A DNA stretch of 64,000 nt from positions 32,501-96,500 of the forward strand of contig CAUYUJ010016477.1 of the NCBI GenBank assembly GCA_963575745.1, written 5' to 3'. Both the position numbers and the translations under genes were made by a program. This DNA comes from Prorocentrum cordatum. Its lineage: Eukaryota > Sar > Dinophyceae > Prorocentrales > Prorocentraceae. Below the pieces are notes generated by a model. That model searched no databases. It had not been told where the DNA came from and saw only the letters and a program-made list of their open reading frames with translations. Below are positions 20,350 through 30,426 of this stretch, piece after piece. The first letter of the stretch is position 1, and every line of letters starts with the position of its first letter.

Positions 20350-21086
20350 ATGGCCGACGACGCGGAGAGGTCACTGCAATCGTTGCTGTCTTTGGGCGAC
20401 CCCTTTGCGCAGTTCCAGGATGGGGCCCAGGAGAGCGGGGGCGCTGGCAACGAATCGCGCATGAATCCAACCTCAAACTCAGAGCCCCGCATGAGTCCCA
20501 TCTCAGACTCAGAGTCCGAGGGGCGGAGCGCCGCCGACAAGGGCAAAGGCTGCAAGGGCGGGTGGCGCGCCAGCGGCAAGGGCGAGCCCGACAGCGACGG
20601 CGACGCGGAGAACCCGAGGCGCAAGCAAGCGAGGATGACCTTCTTGTGGAACACCCCGCAGGCTCTCAAGGACGAGGAGGACATGGCAAAGCAGTTCGCC
20701 GTGCCATGGGCCATGCGCGGCCCGCCTCCTCCAAGCGAGGGGGGGGCCGACGATGTGGCGCGGCAACAGATGGTCAGAAGGCGAGCGGCGTTGGAAGAAA
20801 CGCGGTGGCACGTCCAGGGAGTTCTTCGAGGAGAAGTACGGCTACGGCGGCCGGGGCTGGCAAGCAGGCCACGCGCCGAAGCGGCCTTCGGACTACAAGG
20901 GCATGGGCGGCGGCAAGGGCGCCTTCCAGGAGCGGCAAAGGCCAGGAGCAGAGCAAGGGCGGCGCCTTCTCCGAGCGCAGCAAGGGCGGCAAGGACGGCA
21001 AGGGCAGCAAGGGCAGCGCCCCCGAAGGCACGCGGGCGCCGCGGGCGCAGGCCGCCTGGGACCCTCATGACCTCGAGGACATTTGA
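20350..21086 (+). CDS. Hypothetical Gly/Lys-rich protein, processed retrogene (cassette C)
   Basis: Starts MADDAERSLQSLLSLGDPFA at the first ATG after the SL relict. It has a Ser/acidic linker with two similar repeats (RMNPTSNSEP, RMSPISDSES). A conserved-looking core follows (FLWNTPQALKDEEDMAKQFA), then a Gly/Tyr/Lys-rich tail (EEKYGYGGRGW, ERSKGGKDGKGSKG), resembling disordered RNA-binding tails. The composition switches frame twice, near 20819 (one G too many in GGG) and near 20932, and reading ends LEDI-stop at 21086. Twenty A follow within 4 bases. The intact family product would be about 245 aa. Function unknown. The short tail between stop and poly-A shows a copied mRNA, and the frameshifts suggest a decaying copy or sequencing errors. 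Confidence 0.6.
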
Positions 21087-21089
21087 GAG

Positions 21090-21152
21090 AAAAAAAAAAA
21101 AAAAAAAAACAGCGATTGACTGGCCATGCAGTTCACAAGCGATTGAATCGCT
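21090..21152 (+). repeat. Poly-A(20) plus palindrome cluster P4
   Basis: Twenty A (21090-21109), C, then a degenerate palindrome (21111-) and AGCGATTGAATCGCT (21138-21152). The poly-A directly abuts the spacer repeat. Confidence 0.9.
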
Positions 21153-21189
21153 ATGCAGGTCACCTCTCTCGTCTATCTCTCCTCTCTTC

Positions 21190-21490
21190 GTCGCGATCCA
21201 GGCCAAAATCCCCACGCCGCCCTCCGCCGCGATCCAGGCCAGAATCTCCGCGGCGATCCACGCCACGGGCGCCGTTCGTAGGTCAAAATCTCCGCAGCGA
21301 CCCAGGCCAAAATCTCTGGTCTCAGTTTTTGGGCGGGCCCTTTAGGAATTTACTGACGCCAAAAATGGGTCCCAGATTTGGCGGTCCCTTCGTGGGATGT
21401 TTTTGACGCAATGAAGGCCCCCAGATTTGGCGAGCCCCTCGTGGGAAGTTACTGGCGCAAAGAAGTGCCCCAGATGCGGCGGGCCGTTCT
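21190..21490. repeat. Two short tandem minisatellites
   Basis: CGATCCAGGCCAAAATCYCC units (about 21192-21320) are followed by three units of about 50-58 bp containing CCCAGATTTGGCG-CCC-TCGTGGGA (about 21345-21480). Non-coding spacer between cassettes C and D. Confidence 0.8.
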
Positions 21491-21587
21491 CTCCCCCCTT
21501 CGGTCGCCTCGGCTTGCTCGACCTCCTCGCTCAGCCCCCATTCGATGCGTCGGCATCCTTGCACCCCTGCCCGTTGCATTTCCTCTC

Positions 21588-21603
21588 AGCGATTGCATTC
21601 GCT
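21588..21603. repeat. Palindrome P5 (1 copy)
   Basis: AGCGATTGCATTCGCT, one base longer than the consensus. GGGCTCA (21644-21650) and then the ATG of cassette D follow. Confidence 0.8.
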
Positions 21604-21712
21604 CCATGGGGCGGGCCGCGCGAGTAGTCATCTGCGTTCGTCTGGGCTCAATCTGTTTAGAACGGTTTTCTTTCTCAGCGGCCAAGGGCCAAGGCGCGCT
21701 CGGCGGGCAGCG

Positions 21713-22258
21713 ATGGATGGGCCGTCGGAGGCCGCGAGTTCCAGCGGGAGTGAATGGCTGTGGCGCGGCTTTTGCCCTCGCGGCGATTGCAAGAAAGCTG
21801 GCTCGTGCATCTTCTCGGACCCTGACAGGGACATCGTGAAGGAAAAGGTGGCGAACCACTTGTGGTGTTCTACCTACCACAACGAGGACAACGCCCTCGA
21901 GTGGGAGGCGGCGTTGCAGGAGGCAGACAATGACGCGTTCATTGTCTACGAGCTGGGCACGCAGAAGAGCAAGAAGCGCCCCGCGCCATCCGTGGAACCG
22001 CAGCCAGGGCGGGCCGTTCAACAGCGGTCTTCAGGACCAGTCGGCCAGTGCAAGTCGAAGACAGTGGTGACGCGGGACATCACGGTGCGCAAGGGCGAGC
22101 TGCAGCAGGTCATGGATTGCCTTGACAGGTCTCTGACTGCGACGGAGCACGCCGCGACCATCGCACGCAGCGCAGCGAAGGCGTTCGAGGACAGCGCTGC
22201 TGCGATCTCGGGCGCCAAGAAGACGCTCGAGAGCATCTGCATGCGCCACGTGGGCTGA
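21713..22258 (+). CDS. Hypothetical Cys-containing protein, intact (cassette D)
   Basis: A complete 181-aa frame, the cleanest of the plus-strand series. Residues of about 14-55 contain WLWRGFCPRGDCKKAGSCIF and then HLWCSTYHNED, a Cys/His set that could bind zinc in the manner of a CCCH-like finger; this is inference. The C-terminal 70 residues form an amphipathic helical region (VRKGELQQVMDCLDRSLTAT, AAKAFEDSAAAISGAKKTLE) typical of coiled-coil oligomerisation. There is no signal or membrane segment. The ATG at 21713 is the first after palindrome P5 and a GGGCTCA motif. Palindrome cluster P6 follows about 95 bp after the stop. No family recognised. Confidence 0.65.
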   Translation: MDGPSEAASSSGSEWLWRGFCPRGDCKKAGSCIFSDPDRDIVKEKVANHLWCSTYHNEDNALEWEAALQEADNDAFIVYELGTQKSKKRPAPSVEPQPGRAVQQRSSGPVGQCKSKTVVTRDITVRKGELQQVMDCLDRSLTATEHAATIARSAAKAFEDSAAAISGAKKTLESICMRHVG

Positions 22259-22354
22259 GCCACTCCAAGACGCGGCCTGCTGCCCTGCGCTCGGCCTGTC
22301 CCGGGAGCCCGCCGATTCTTTGAACAAATAATAGCACCCTCGTGACCCAACTTG

Positions 22355-22408
22355 AGCGATCGAATCGCTGGCTCTTCCTCGAAACCCCATTTGAGCGATC
22401 GAATCGCT
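22355..22408. repeat. Palindrome cluster P6 (2 copies)
   Basis: AGCGATCGAATCGCT at 22355-22369 and 22394-22408, each followed by GGCTC. Located just downstream of cassette D. Confidence 0.95.
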
Positions 22409-22595
22409 GGCTCCTCTTCAGCCCGCCCATGCGCGACCCGCCAAGATGAGAGGGGAGAGGAGGAGGGGGGGGGAGGAGAAAGTAAAGAGGAGGGTTGAGA
22501 AAGGATGAGGATGAAGAAGAGTAGGAGGAGGAGAAGGAGGAGAAAAACCGAGAAGGACAGATCAGAGAGAAAAGGACAAGGCCCGAGAGGGAGCG

Positions 22596-22625
22596 TCAAT
22601 ATTCGTTACAATTTTGACGCTCGTT
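22596..22625. repeat. Short hairpin GAGCGTCAA / TTTGACGCTC
   Basis: Related in sequence to the perfect palindrome at 59220-59249 (both start AGCGTCAATATT), so it may be a small dispersed palindromic repeat. Confidence 0.6.
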
Positions 22626-22675
22626 TCTGGTGTGGTTTCGGATACCGCATGCCCACCCACCCTCCAAGCCCTACG

Positions 22676-22872
22676 GCGATTGGTGGTCCAACGGTGGCCC
22701 AACGGTGGTCCAACGTGGGTGGTCCAACAGAAGGTGGTCCAACGTGGTCCAACGGTGGTCCAACGGTGGTCCAACGGTGGTCCAACAGGGGTCCAACGCG
22801 TTGGACCACCGTGGTCCAACGGTGGTCCAACGGGGGTCCAACGGGGGTGGTCCAACGGTGGTCCAACGTGAC
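22676..22872. repeat. GGTGGTCCAAC minisatellite
   Basis: About 17 units of GGTGGTCCAAC(G) of 10-12 bp, with one inverted patch near 22800. It is open in several frames (WSNGGPT on one strand, VGPPLDHRWT on the other), but it is a repeat, not a gene. Confidence 0.9.
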
Positions 22873-22966
22873 GTCGCCATCCGTGGTTTGCGCTTTTCTG
22901 TTTGGATGGGGGCGGGGGGGGCGAGAGAGCGAGGATCGCTGAGACCTTGTTTCGCTTGCTGAGGTT

Positions 22967-23065
22967 AGCGATACACTCGCTCAGACAAGCGATTCACTCG
23001 CTCAGACTAGCGATACACTCGCTCAGACACGCGATTCACTCGCTCAGACAAGCGATTCACTCGCT
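22967..23065. repeat. Palindrome cluster P7 (5 copies, 21-bp period)
   Basis: AGCGATTCACTCGCT-CAGACA repeated exactly every 21 bp from 22967 to 23065, with small changes. GGGCTCA (23117-23123) and the ATG of cassette E follow. Confidence 0.95.
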
Positions 23066-23104
23066 CAGACGCGCTCCCGAGCTCACGACCCCACTGCGCC
23101 TTGC

Positions 23105-23126
23105 TGCAGCCACTCTGGGCTCAAAG
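23105..23126 (+). other. Possible spliced-leader relict
   Basis: GCAGCCACTCTGGGCTCAAAG resembles the SL 3' two-thirds (GTAGCCATTTTGGCTCAAG) at most positions, 50 bp before the cassette E start codon. Confidence 0.5.
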
Positions 23127-23175
23127 CAGCGCTTCCTGCTCTCGGGTCGCTCGGGGGCGCTCGCGCAACCGAGGT

Positions 23176-24798
23176 ATGGACGAGCCTGCGGCGCGCCTGC
23201 TGCAGCAGATGTCGGCTGCCGCCCCGCCGCGCGTCTCCGCCCCGCCCAAGCGCGTGGAGGTCAAGAAGCAGCGCTCGCTGTTCGAGTTCTCAGTCGTGGC
23301 TTCGGCGGCCCGCGCGGGGCAGCTGGACGACGTCAAACAGGAACCCCCCGAGGAGCCAGAGGAAACCCCCGAGGGAGAGCCAGTGACACTTGCCGAAGAG
23401 CTAGGGATGGCCCCAGAGGATGCCGCCGAAGTGGCCGCTCACGGCGCCAGCCGCGCAGGCAAGGCCAAGCGCCCTCCCAAGAAGGCCAGGGTCAGGGCAG
23501 CCAAGGCAGTGGCAGGCCTTGCGCCCGAGGAGGACGACTGGTCCTGGGAGTGGTGGCCCGAACCCGAACACCTCGACGAAGGAGGCGACCGCGGCGGCGC
23601 GGCTGCGCCCGCAGTTGAGGAGAAGAAGGGGGGCAAGAAGAGGAGGGCCTCCGAAGGCGCCGAAGGCTGGCCAGCCGACGCCGACGGCGACGGCGCCGAC
23701 GCAGACGAGGCCGGGACTGGCGGAGACGACGGCGCCGAGGGCGCCGACTACGGCGTCAGCGGCGAGGACGGCGAGAAGGCCAAGAAAAAGAAGAAGGGGA
23801 ATAACAAGGGGAAGCGCTCCAAGACCGCCAAAAAGAAACGCAAGAAACCGGCCGCGCCGAGGAGCTCGGAGGTCCCGACAGAACCCGCCGAGGTCCAGCC
23901 ACCGTGCGCCGCTGCCCCTGATCAGACGGCTATCGACGCGGTGCCGCGCTTCGATCGCAACCCCGTTTGCACCAAGTGCAAGTAGCCCGTGGAGCCGCTC
24001 GCAGCAAGGATTGTAGGCAAGAAAAGGAATGTTTGGCAGTGCTCAACGTGCAGTTCGCGGCACACTCAGCTCCACAGGATTTTCGGAGGATGGCCGCCAC
24101 AATCCTTCAAGTCGCTTTCACAGGAAGAGAAAGATACTTTTTGGAACGACGTCAAGGAGGCGAACGGGAAGGCAGAGGTCGAGAAGATTGCGGTGGAAAC
24201 GTTCACGAGGGTATACCGCGAGAGCCGCGCCTCAGGCAGGCAGGGGAAAGACCTCCCACTCAGCGTCTACAAGAAGAAGGGCTACTCCGCAAAGAGGATT
24301 AAGAGGCTGTGCAAAGACAAGAAACAAGATGATGTCCTCGGCACGCTCTACTGCGTGAACATTGATTACAAGGACGACAAAAGCGTCGAGGAAGAGGTCC
24401 GCCAGTCCCTGACCGCCGCAAAGGAGCGCACCGCCAGCCCGCAGCAGCACCAAGGCAAGAACAAAGGCAAAGGCAAGGGAAAGGAGCAACTCGCGCCAAC
24501 CTCAGCCACCAAGAAGATGATGAGCGACGCCGTCAAGATCCTGGCCAAGGTGAGCCCGCTCGCTTTCAAGGCAAAAGGGTTGTTGAACAACCCCAAGGCA
24601 AGCAAGCTGCACAAGGGCCACAGCAAGGCCATGGCGTGGCACATCAAGGACCTCGACGCTCTCGCGGCCGCGGCCCAGGATACCCTGTCCAAGAACGCCG
24701 TGCTGTCCATTCAGCTTGCGACGGTGAAGGAGAAGGCAGACGCGGCTGAGAAGAAGTGCGCGCAGGCGGAGACAGCGCTCAGCACTTTCGACGACTGA
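23176..24798 (+). CDS. Zinc-ribbon-like C-x2-C / C-x2-C protein with an in-frame TAG (cassette E)
   Basis: One continuous 540-codon frame, interrupted only by TAG at 23983-23985 (codon 270). The N-terminal half is acidic/basic low complexity with an EEKKGGKKRRAS-type lysine-rich region suggesting a nuclear location. The stop falls between VCTKCK (Cys265, Cys268) and VWQCSTCSSRH (Cys289, Cys292), the middle of an apparent four-Cys zinc ribbon. Downstream, RIFGGWPPQSFKSLSQEEKD, FWNDV, DLPLSVYKKKGYSAKRIKRL and LGTLYCVNIDY form a globular domain that I recall from many uncharacterised dinoflagellate proteins. A Lys/Gly linker and a C-terminal coiled coil (LATVKEKADAAEKKCAQAET) follow. The intact frame and composition on both sides suggest a single substitution, readthrough or RNA editing rather than old decay. 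Seven A precede palindrome cluster P8 after the stop. Confidence 0.7.
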
Positions 24799-24895
24799 GG
24801 CTCCCCTGCGGGAGGAGAGGGGAAGTGCAGCAACGAGCATGCTGCGCGAGTGACCGCCTCTTGACATCTCTCGGGCTGAGATGCGGCGTCGGAGA

Positions 24896-25136
24896 AAAAA
24901 ATCATTCATTCCGTTAGCGATTCACTCGCTCATTTCGTTAGCGATTCAATCGCTCATTTCGTTAGCGATTCACTCGCGGATTTCGTTAGCGATTCAATCG
25001 CTCATTTCGTTAGCGGTTCAATCGCTCATTTCGTTAGCGATTCACTCGCTGATTTCGTTAGCGATTCAATCGCTCATTTCGTTAGCGATTCACTCGCTAT
25101 GAAGCGGCGCCCTCTCTCGGAAGCGATTGAATCGCT
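24896..25136. repeat. A-run plus palindrome cluster P8 (9 copies, 24-bp period)
   Basis: Seven A, then eight copies of AGCGATTCAMTCGCT-CATTTCGTT every 24 bp (24916-25098), and a ninth palindrome AGCGATTGAATCGCT at 25122-25136. This is the most regular spacer array of the series. Confidence 0.95.
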
Positions 25137-25229
25137 CGGCGCGACGGCTTGCACCCTTCACCTGCTTTACATTCCGCGCTTGGGCTCAGGAGTGCCCGAG
25201 TCCCGCGCCCCAGCGCCCGCGTGGCCATC

Positions 25230-27425
25230 ATGGGTAAGCAAGTTCTCGAGAAGCGCCGCCGCCTTGGGAGGCTGGTGACCATTCCAGGCGCGACGTGCGC
25301 TGGTTTGTGCGAGGTCCTCCGCCGACTGAGGCAAGCGCCCATCGAAGAGGAGGTCTCTGCGCATGAGGCCAAGGCCGCCGCGAAGATGGAGTACGATAGA
25401 GAGATGTCGTGTTCTCTGGAAATGCCGCTGTGCGACGGCGGCTCCTTTGAGTGGCACATTGCAAGGACGTCGCGGGGCGCGCCAAGCAGCGCGTCTTTCT
25501 TGGGCCGCAAAAAATCAACAACGGCATCTGGATTTTTTTCTGGTGCCAGTTTTCTCCTCTCCCCCTGCCCCTTCCCCCCCTCCACCCATTCCCCCCTTCC
25601 CCCTTCCCCCCCCCCCAGGGCGGGAGGGGGTGGTGCAGGGGGTTCGCGGCGCGCCTGCTTGGCGCATCCCGCTGAGGCCTGCCCGCTTGGTTCAACGGTT
25701 AGTCGAGGTGTCCCCAGCGCTGAAGCGCATGTTCGCGGCCGCGCCTATCACCCCAGCCAGGCCGTGGAACGTGATCCTTGCGCACGACGAGGTCACGCCT
25801 GGAGCTGTGCTGCGACCGCATAACCGCAGGAAGTTCGTTGCATTTTACATTTCGTTTCTAGAATTCAAGCATGCCCTTCGGCACGATTGCTGTTGGTTCC
25901 CCCTGGGCGTGATCAGGTCGGCACAAGTGGAGAAAATTCGCGGTGGCCTCTCGGGCACGATCAAGTCGTTGCTGCGTCGCTTGCTTCTTGAGGACGGCAA
26001 TCTCGTGGATGGCGTGGCCTTGCCGCTACAGGGCGGGCCGACAATGTTCTTCGCGAAATTTGCCGTGCACTTGGGAGACGAGGTCGCTTTGTCCAGGGGC
26101 CTCGGCGTGAAAGGATCTGCAGGGATCCGACCGTGTCTGAAGTGCGCCAACGTGCTCAAGAAAGGCTCAGGCATTGCTGGCGCTGGCGCCGCGCCCAATC
26201 GGTTGGTGGACATCACATGCAGGGACCGCAGCGCATTCATTTGTAATTCTGACGAGGCCGTATGGGGAGCCCACGACGAGTTGACGCACTTACAAGGGAC
26301 AATATCGAAAGCCGCATTTGTGCGCCACGAGAAAGCACACGGCATCAATTTTAATCCTGATGGGTTGTTGGCGGACGCAGACCTCCGAGGGCAGGTCGGC
26401 CCTGTTTCGTCGCTCCATTTTGATTGGATGCATGTATATTTGTGCAATGGTGTTGCGTCCCAGGAAATGTTTTGCTTCATGTCGGCATGCCAGGCCATTC
26501 CTGCTCTGAGGGACATCTATCCGAAGTTGGAACGGTACTGCCAGGCAGACTGGTCTTTCCCCCAGCAACACCGACGCAAGTGTCGGGGGGCCCACGTTGT
26601 TTTCTGCAAGGCCAGGGAGAACGCATCCAAGGAGCATTGGCGAAGCAGCGCCTCAGAGTTGTTGTGCATTTACCCGCTGGTGCGGCATGTTGCTTGCATT
26701 GTTATCTTGCCGAATTTCGATGAGCTGCGCGACGAAGTTGCCTCCCTCTGCCATTGTTTCGCTGTAATTGACAAAATTCAACGGGCGAAGGCGGGCGACG
26801 TCGATGCCTCGGCCCTCGGAGCTGCAGTTGATCGCCACGCGGACGCACATGAAAAAGCATACGGGGCCGACAATTGGAAACCAAAGTTTCATTTGGCGAC
26901 GCACATTCCCGAGCAAGTGGAGAAATTCGACGTTGTGTTGGATTGCTTCGTTGTTGAGAGGTCGCACCTTCTGCCGAACATGATTCTGGACAACCAAGAT
27001 ATACTGAAAGGCTTCGAGAAAGCTGCAATTTCTCGCGTGCTGTTGGCGCGCCTGCAGGAGCTCGAAAGTTTCGACGAGCGCCCAGGGCTCAGGGGGGCGA
27101 TGCGGAGTTGTCGCCCCTGCTGGCTGAAGCAGTCGGCGGCGACGTCGTCCTTTCATCCAGCGCTGCTTTCAAAGGCTTGCTTGTTTGGGCAGGCGACGTG
27201 GTGCGCATGCAGAACAATTTTCTATGCGTCGCAGCTCTGGGCCAACGGGGGGACGATCTATTCAATCTTGGGCACGAGTGCGTCGTGATCGAGAAGCGGA
27301 CGCCGAACGCGTCAGTCCTGCGGAAGGACGGCGAATTGCTTCTTGCGTGTTGGAGCGGCGAATCGGTTGAGATGTGCCACGCTTGGTCGGAGCTCGCCTC
27401 TGGCGACATTCTTGCTTTGCACTGA
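25230..27425 (+). CDS. DDE-type transposase-like protein, one intron and one frameshift (cassette F)
   Basis: Exon 1 runs from ATG 25230 (MGKQVLEKRRRLGRLV) to about 25475 (GGSFEWHIARTS). A C-rich intron of about 180 bp follows, and exon 2 resumes before RLVEVSPALKRMFAAAP. Exon 2 contains ILAHDEVTPGAVLRPHNRRK (candidate first acidic residue), a CLKC pair, LHFDWMHVYLCNGV (D-MH motif as in Tnp2/CACTA-like transposases) and KPKFHLATHIPEQ...DCFVVERSH (candidate last acidic residue). After a six-G run (27092-27097) one extra G would restore the frame SPLLAEAVGGDVVLSSSAAF to the stop at 27425. The family is heavily amplified in dinoflagellates, as I recall it; its superfamily is unassigned here. About 640-670 aa if intact. 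The transposase role is inference from motif order. Confidence 0.6.
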
Positions 27426-27449
27426 GCGGAAAACAACATCTGCCAGGAC

Positions 27450-27552
27450 AGCGATTGAATCGCTCATCAAAAAAACATTAGCGATTGAATCGCTCATCCA
27501 CCTCCACTCCGCATCTTTCTTCGGTCTGCGATCCTGCAGCGATTGAATCGCT
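27450..27552. repeat. Palindrome cluster P9 (3 copies)
   Basis: AGCGATTGAATCGCT at 27450-27464, 27480-27494 and 27538-27552, each followed by CATC. The first lies 25 bp after the transposase-like stop codon. Last member of the family in the window. Confidence 0.95.
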
Positions 27553-27639
27553 CATCCTCCTCGCAATCCGCCTCTTTCTTCGGTCTGCGATCCGAAGCCT
27601 CAGCAGCCACGCGGCGTCGGGGGGATGGGGGTACGCGGG

Positions 27640-27965
27640 GGAGGAGGGGGGAGAGGGGAATGATAATGTGCGATATGTACAATTCGAGGGTTGCAAAGGA
27701 GCCCAAATTTAACTTATTTCAGACAGTTGCAAGTAGTTTACAAGTTATGTGTAACTTTGATAAGTTCTTTGGCCTGCAACTTACAACTCGCAGTTACGAT
27801 AGTCACATCCCTGGGTAACTTGGGCAGCTGCAATTACAAGTGGTAAACAATGCAACCATCTATGCTAACATCAAGTTGGGTAGTTGCATGTTAGTTCTTC
27901 AGATGACCTTAGCTATGTATCAACTTACACCATGCTGTAACCAAAGCTGGCCAGCTTCAAGTTTT
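27640..27965. other. AT-rich spacer with TTGCAA/ACTTG words
   Basis: Markedly lower GC than the surroundings, with recurring GTTGCAAGT, TTACAAGT and AACTTG(G) in both orientations. It separates the plus-strand series from the next minus-strand gene, so it lies at a point of strand switch. Confidence 0.5.
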
Positions 27966-27979
27966 CTAACCCAAAGTCG

Positions 27980-29064
27980 CTACGCCAGTGCCGCGCCGCG
28001 GCCTGCCGCGCCGGCGGGCGTCGGCGCTGCGCCGCTGGCCGTCGCCGCCGCGTCGGCCCCTCCCGCGCCGCCGGCAATTCCTCCTGCTACTCCGCCCGCC
28101 GCCGCCGTCGCGCCCGGGCCGCGCGGGGCCCCCGCCTGCCCGCCGGGCACCGCAGCCCCCCGCTGCCGCGCGGCTCGCGGAGCGCTGGCGGAGGCAGGCG
28201 GAGCTCTCCTCTTCCTGGTCTCCTTTGCCCCAATCGCACTCGTGTGCGCCTGCGAGGAAACGCCGCGCAGCTTCATCAGGCGGTTGTGGAATGGCAGGTG
28301 GAGGTCGCGGCGGTCGGTCGGCGGCAGCTTCAAGTGGATCCGCGGGGCGCCCGGCTGGTCCTCCGCGCTCGAGCCGTCGTCGTACGTGCCAATGTGATAC
28401 TGGCTGAGGCCCGCCTGCATGACCGCCTTCCAATGGTGCTGCCGGAGGGCGACTGTTCTCCCGCGGACGCCTGGCTCCTGGCTCGGCAGGGTCTTCCGGA
28501 TGGAGCCACACACATCCGAACAGAAGACAATGGGTTCTCCTCGCAAAATTGTTCTCTTCATAATCTCCCTGTCGGTGAGGAACACGTCGCCGTGCTCCTG
28601 CATCTGCACCGAGGCGCCGTCCTGAGGGAAGCCGATCAACGACGCGCAGTTCCCATCCCTTTCACACCCCTTCTGAGTCCATGGAAGCTTTTTCAAGCTG
28701 GGCGAGGCCCCTCCACCCTGGCTCGAAGCCCCCTTGCCCTTGCCCACGCCGACCCCACCCCGCGCAAGCGCCATCTCTGGTCCTCGCCGTACCCCTCATC
28801 CATGGAGGGGACCTCCGGGTCGCCTGGCACCAGGAAATGGGCGTCTGCGTCCGCGCCGCCCCCCTCGGCCGCAGCCGCCGCCGCCGGCGCCCTCGCGGCG
28901 TCTCCCGCGCCGTCGTTGGCCACGCTCGCCAGCGGCGGCCCCTCCTCCTCCGCGGCCGACGCGCCGCCGTGGCTGGCTTGATCGCCCAGCCCCTCGAACT
29001 CGCGGTCGCCCTCGCCATCGACGCCGCCGCCCGCTGAGCCGCCGCCGACGTCGGAACCTGCCAT
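27980..29064 (-). CDS. Hypothetical protein, frameshifted
   Basis: From ATG 29064 the frame begins MAGSDVGGGSAGGG, with an acidic, alanine-rich, probably disordered segment ending PSMDEGYGEDQ near 28790. A second frame takes over at about 28770 and carries normal composition: LPWTQKGCERDGNCASLIGF, RGEPIVFCSDVCGSIRKTL, and ALRQHHWKAVMQAGLSQYHI. It ends in an Ala/Gly/Pro-rich tail at 27980. The shift lies in a C-rich stretch (28750-28770). The Cys pairs might bind metal, but I recognise no family. No SL-like motif or palindrome is seen next to it. Confidence 0.45.
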
Positions 29065-29279
29065 GCGGAGCCGCAACTTTGATAAGGGGCCTTCCGGATA
29101 ATGTCTCCCCCCCGTGCCTTCCCCGATTGCCCTCGGCCCCGCGCCTTCCCCGGCTGCCCTTGGCCCGTGGCATGGCGCTGCTCGTGAGAGCGCCCCGCGA
29201 ATCAAGGGCCCGCGGCCCGCGGTTCCCTTTGGCGCGAATTATCCCAGTGCGACCCGACCTAGGAGTTGGAGCATTGAGG

Positions 29280-29460
29280 AAAACAACATCTACATCTACA
29301 CCGACAGCTACATTTACATCTACACCTGCATCTACATCTACATCAACATCATCAGCGAGACTCACAATTACATTTACATTTACACATACATCTACACCTA
29401 CATCTACATCTACATCTACACCTACACCTACATCCACATCTAAACCTACACCTACATCTC
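29280..29460. repeat. (ACATCT)n microsatellite
   Basis: ACATCT/ACACCT units of 6 bp. Poly-threonine/serine open frames are a by-product. Confidence 0.95.
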
Positions 29461-30100
29461 AATGCTATGCTATGATATGCTATGATACGATGCTCTGCTC
29501 CGCTAGGTTATTATGCACGATGCTATGATATGATACGATGCGATCTGCAGACATCTCAAGACTATGCTAGACTATGACATGATATGTTCTGCTGCGCTAT
29601 GATATACTCTGTTATGCTATGCTCTGCTGCGCTATGCTACGATATGCGATGGAAGGATATGATATGATCTGTTATGGCATGATATGTTGTGCTGTGCTGT
29701 GCTGCGCAATGCTATGCTATGGTACAATATACTGATATACTGCGCTATTATATGCTATGCTGTGCTATGGCATGATGCGCTATGCCATGCTATGCTTGGC
29801 TATGATTGGCTATGCTTGGCTATGCTATGCTATGCTGTGCTAATGCTGCGCTGCGCGATGCTGCGCTAAGCGAAGGTAAGCTGAGCTATGCTAAGCTAAG
29901 CTAAGCTGGGCTAGGCTAAGCTAAGGCAAGCTAAACCAAGCCAAGCTGAACTAAGCTAAGCTAAAAGCTAAGATGAAATAAGCTAAGCTAAGCTAGGCTA
30001 CGCCAAGCTAAGCTAGGCTGGGCAAAGCTAAGCTAAGCTAAGTTAAGCTAAGCTAAAATGAGATAAGCTAAGCTGGGCTACGCTTAGCTCAGCTAAGCTG
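29461..30100. repeat. Evolving pentanucleotide array (GCTAT to AGCTA)
   Basis: The left half is made of CTATG/ATATG units and the right half (from about 29865) of AAGCT units, with a gradual transition between them. About 640 bp of 5-bp periodic sequence. Confidence 0.9.
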
Positions 30101-30372
30101 GGTGAACCCAGGGGGCGCAACTTGGGGAACCGCGGGGCGGATGCCGGGGGAACCGCCCGGAGCGAGCCCCACTGCTCGGCCCTTTCAGCACAGAGAGTAA
30201 GAACCCTTCTAGACAGAGCCTAGGTAGGGAACAATTTTGGCTTGATTCCTCGGTCGGCCTGGGAGGGCGCGCCGCGGCTGAGCCTGGGTCAAGGCCCACT
30301 GGCCCCACTCGTCGCCGACCGCGCCGACTCGGACTGCGCCGGCAACCCTGCGGCTGGCGGCGTCCCGCGCGG

Positions 30373-30426
<54 letters not shown>

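Noticed and set aside
22562-22866. Pro/Asp/Trp-rich repeat protein frames
   Set aside because: They translate the GGTGGTCCAAC minisatellite in several frames on both strands.
17448-27552. Palindrome clusters as a CRISPR array
   Set aside because: Repeats are 15 bp with spacers of 3-20 bp that are themselves repeated; there are no unique spacers and no cas genes.
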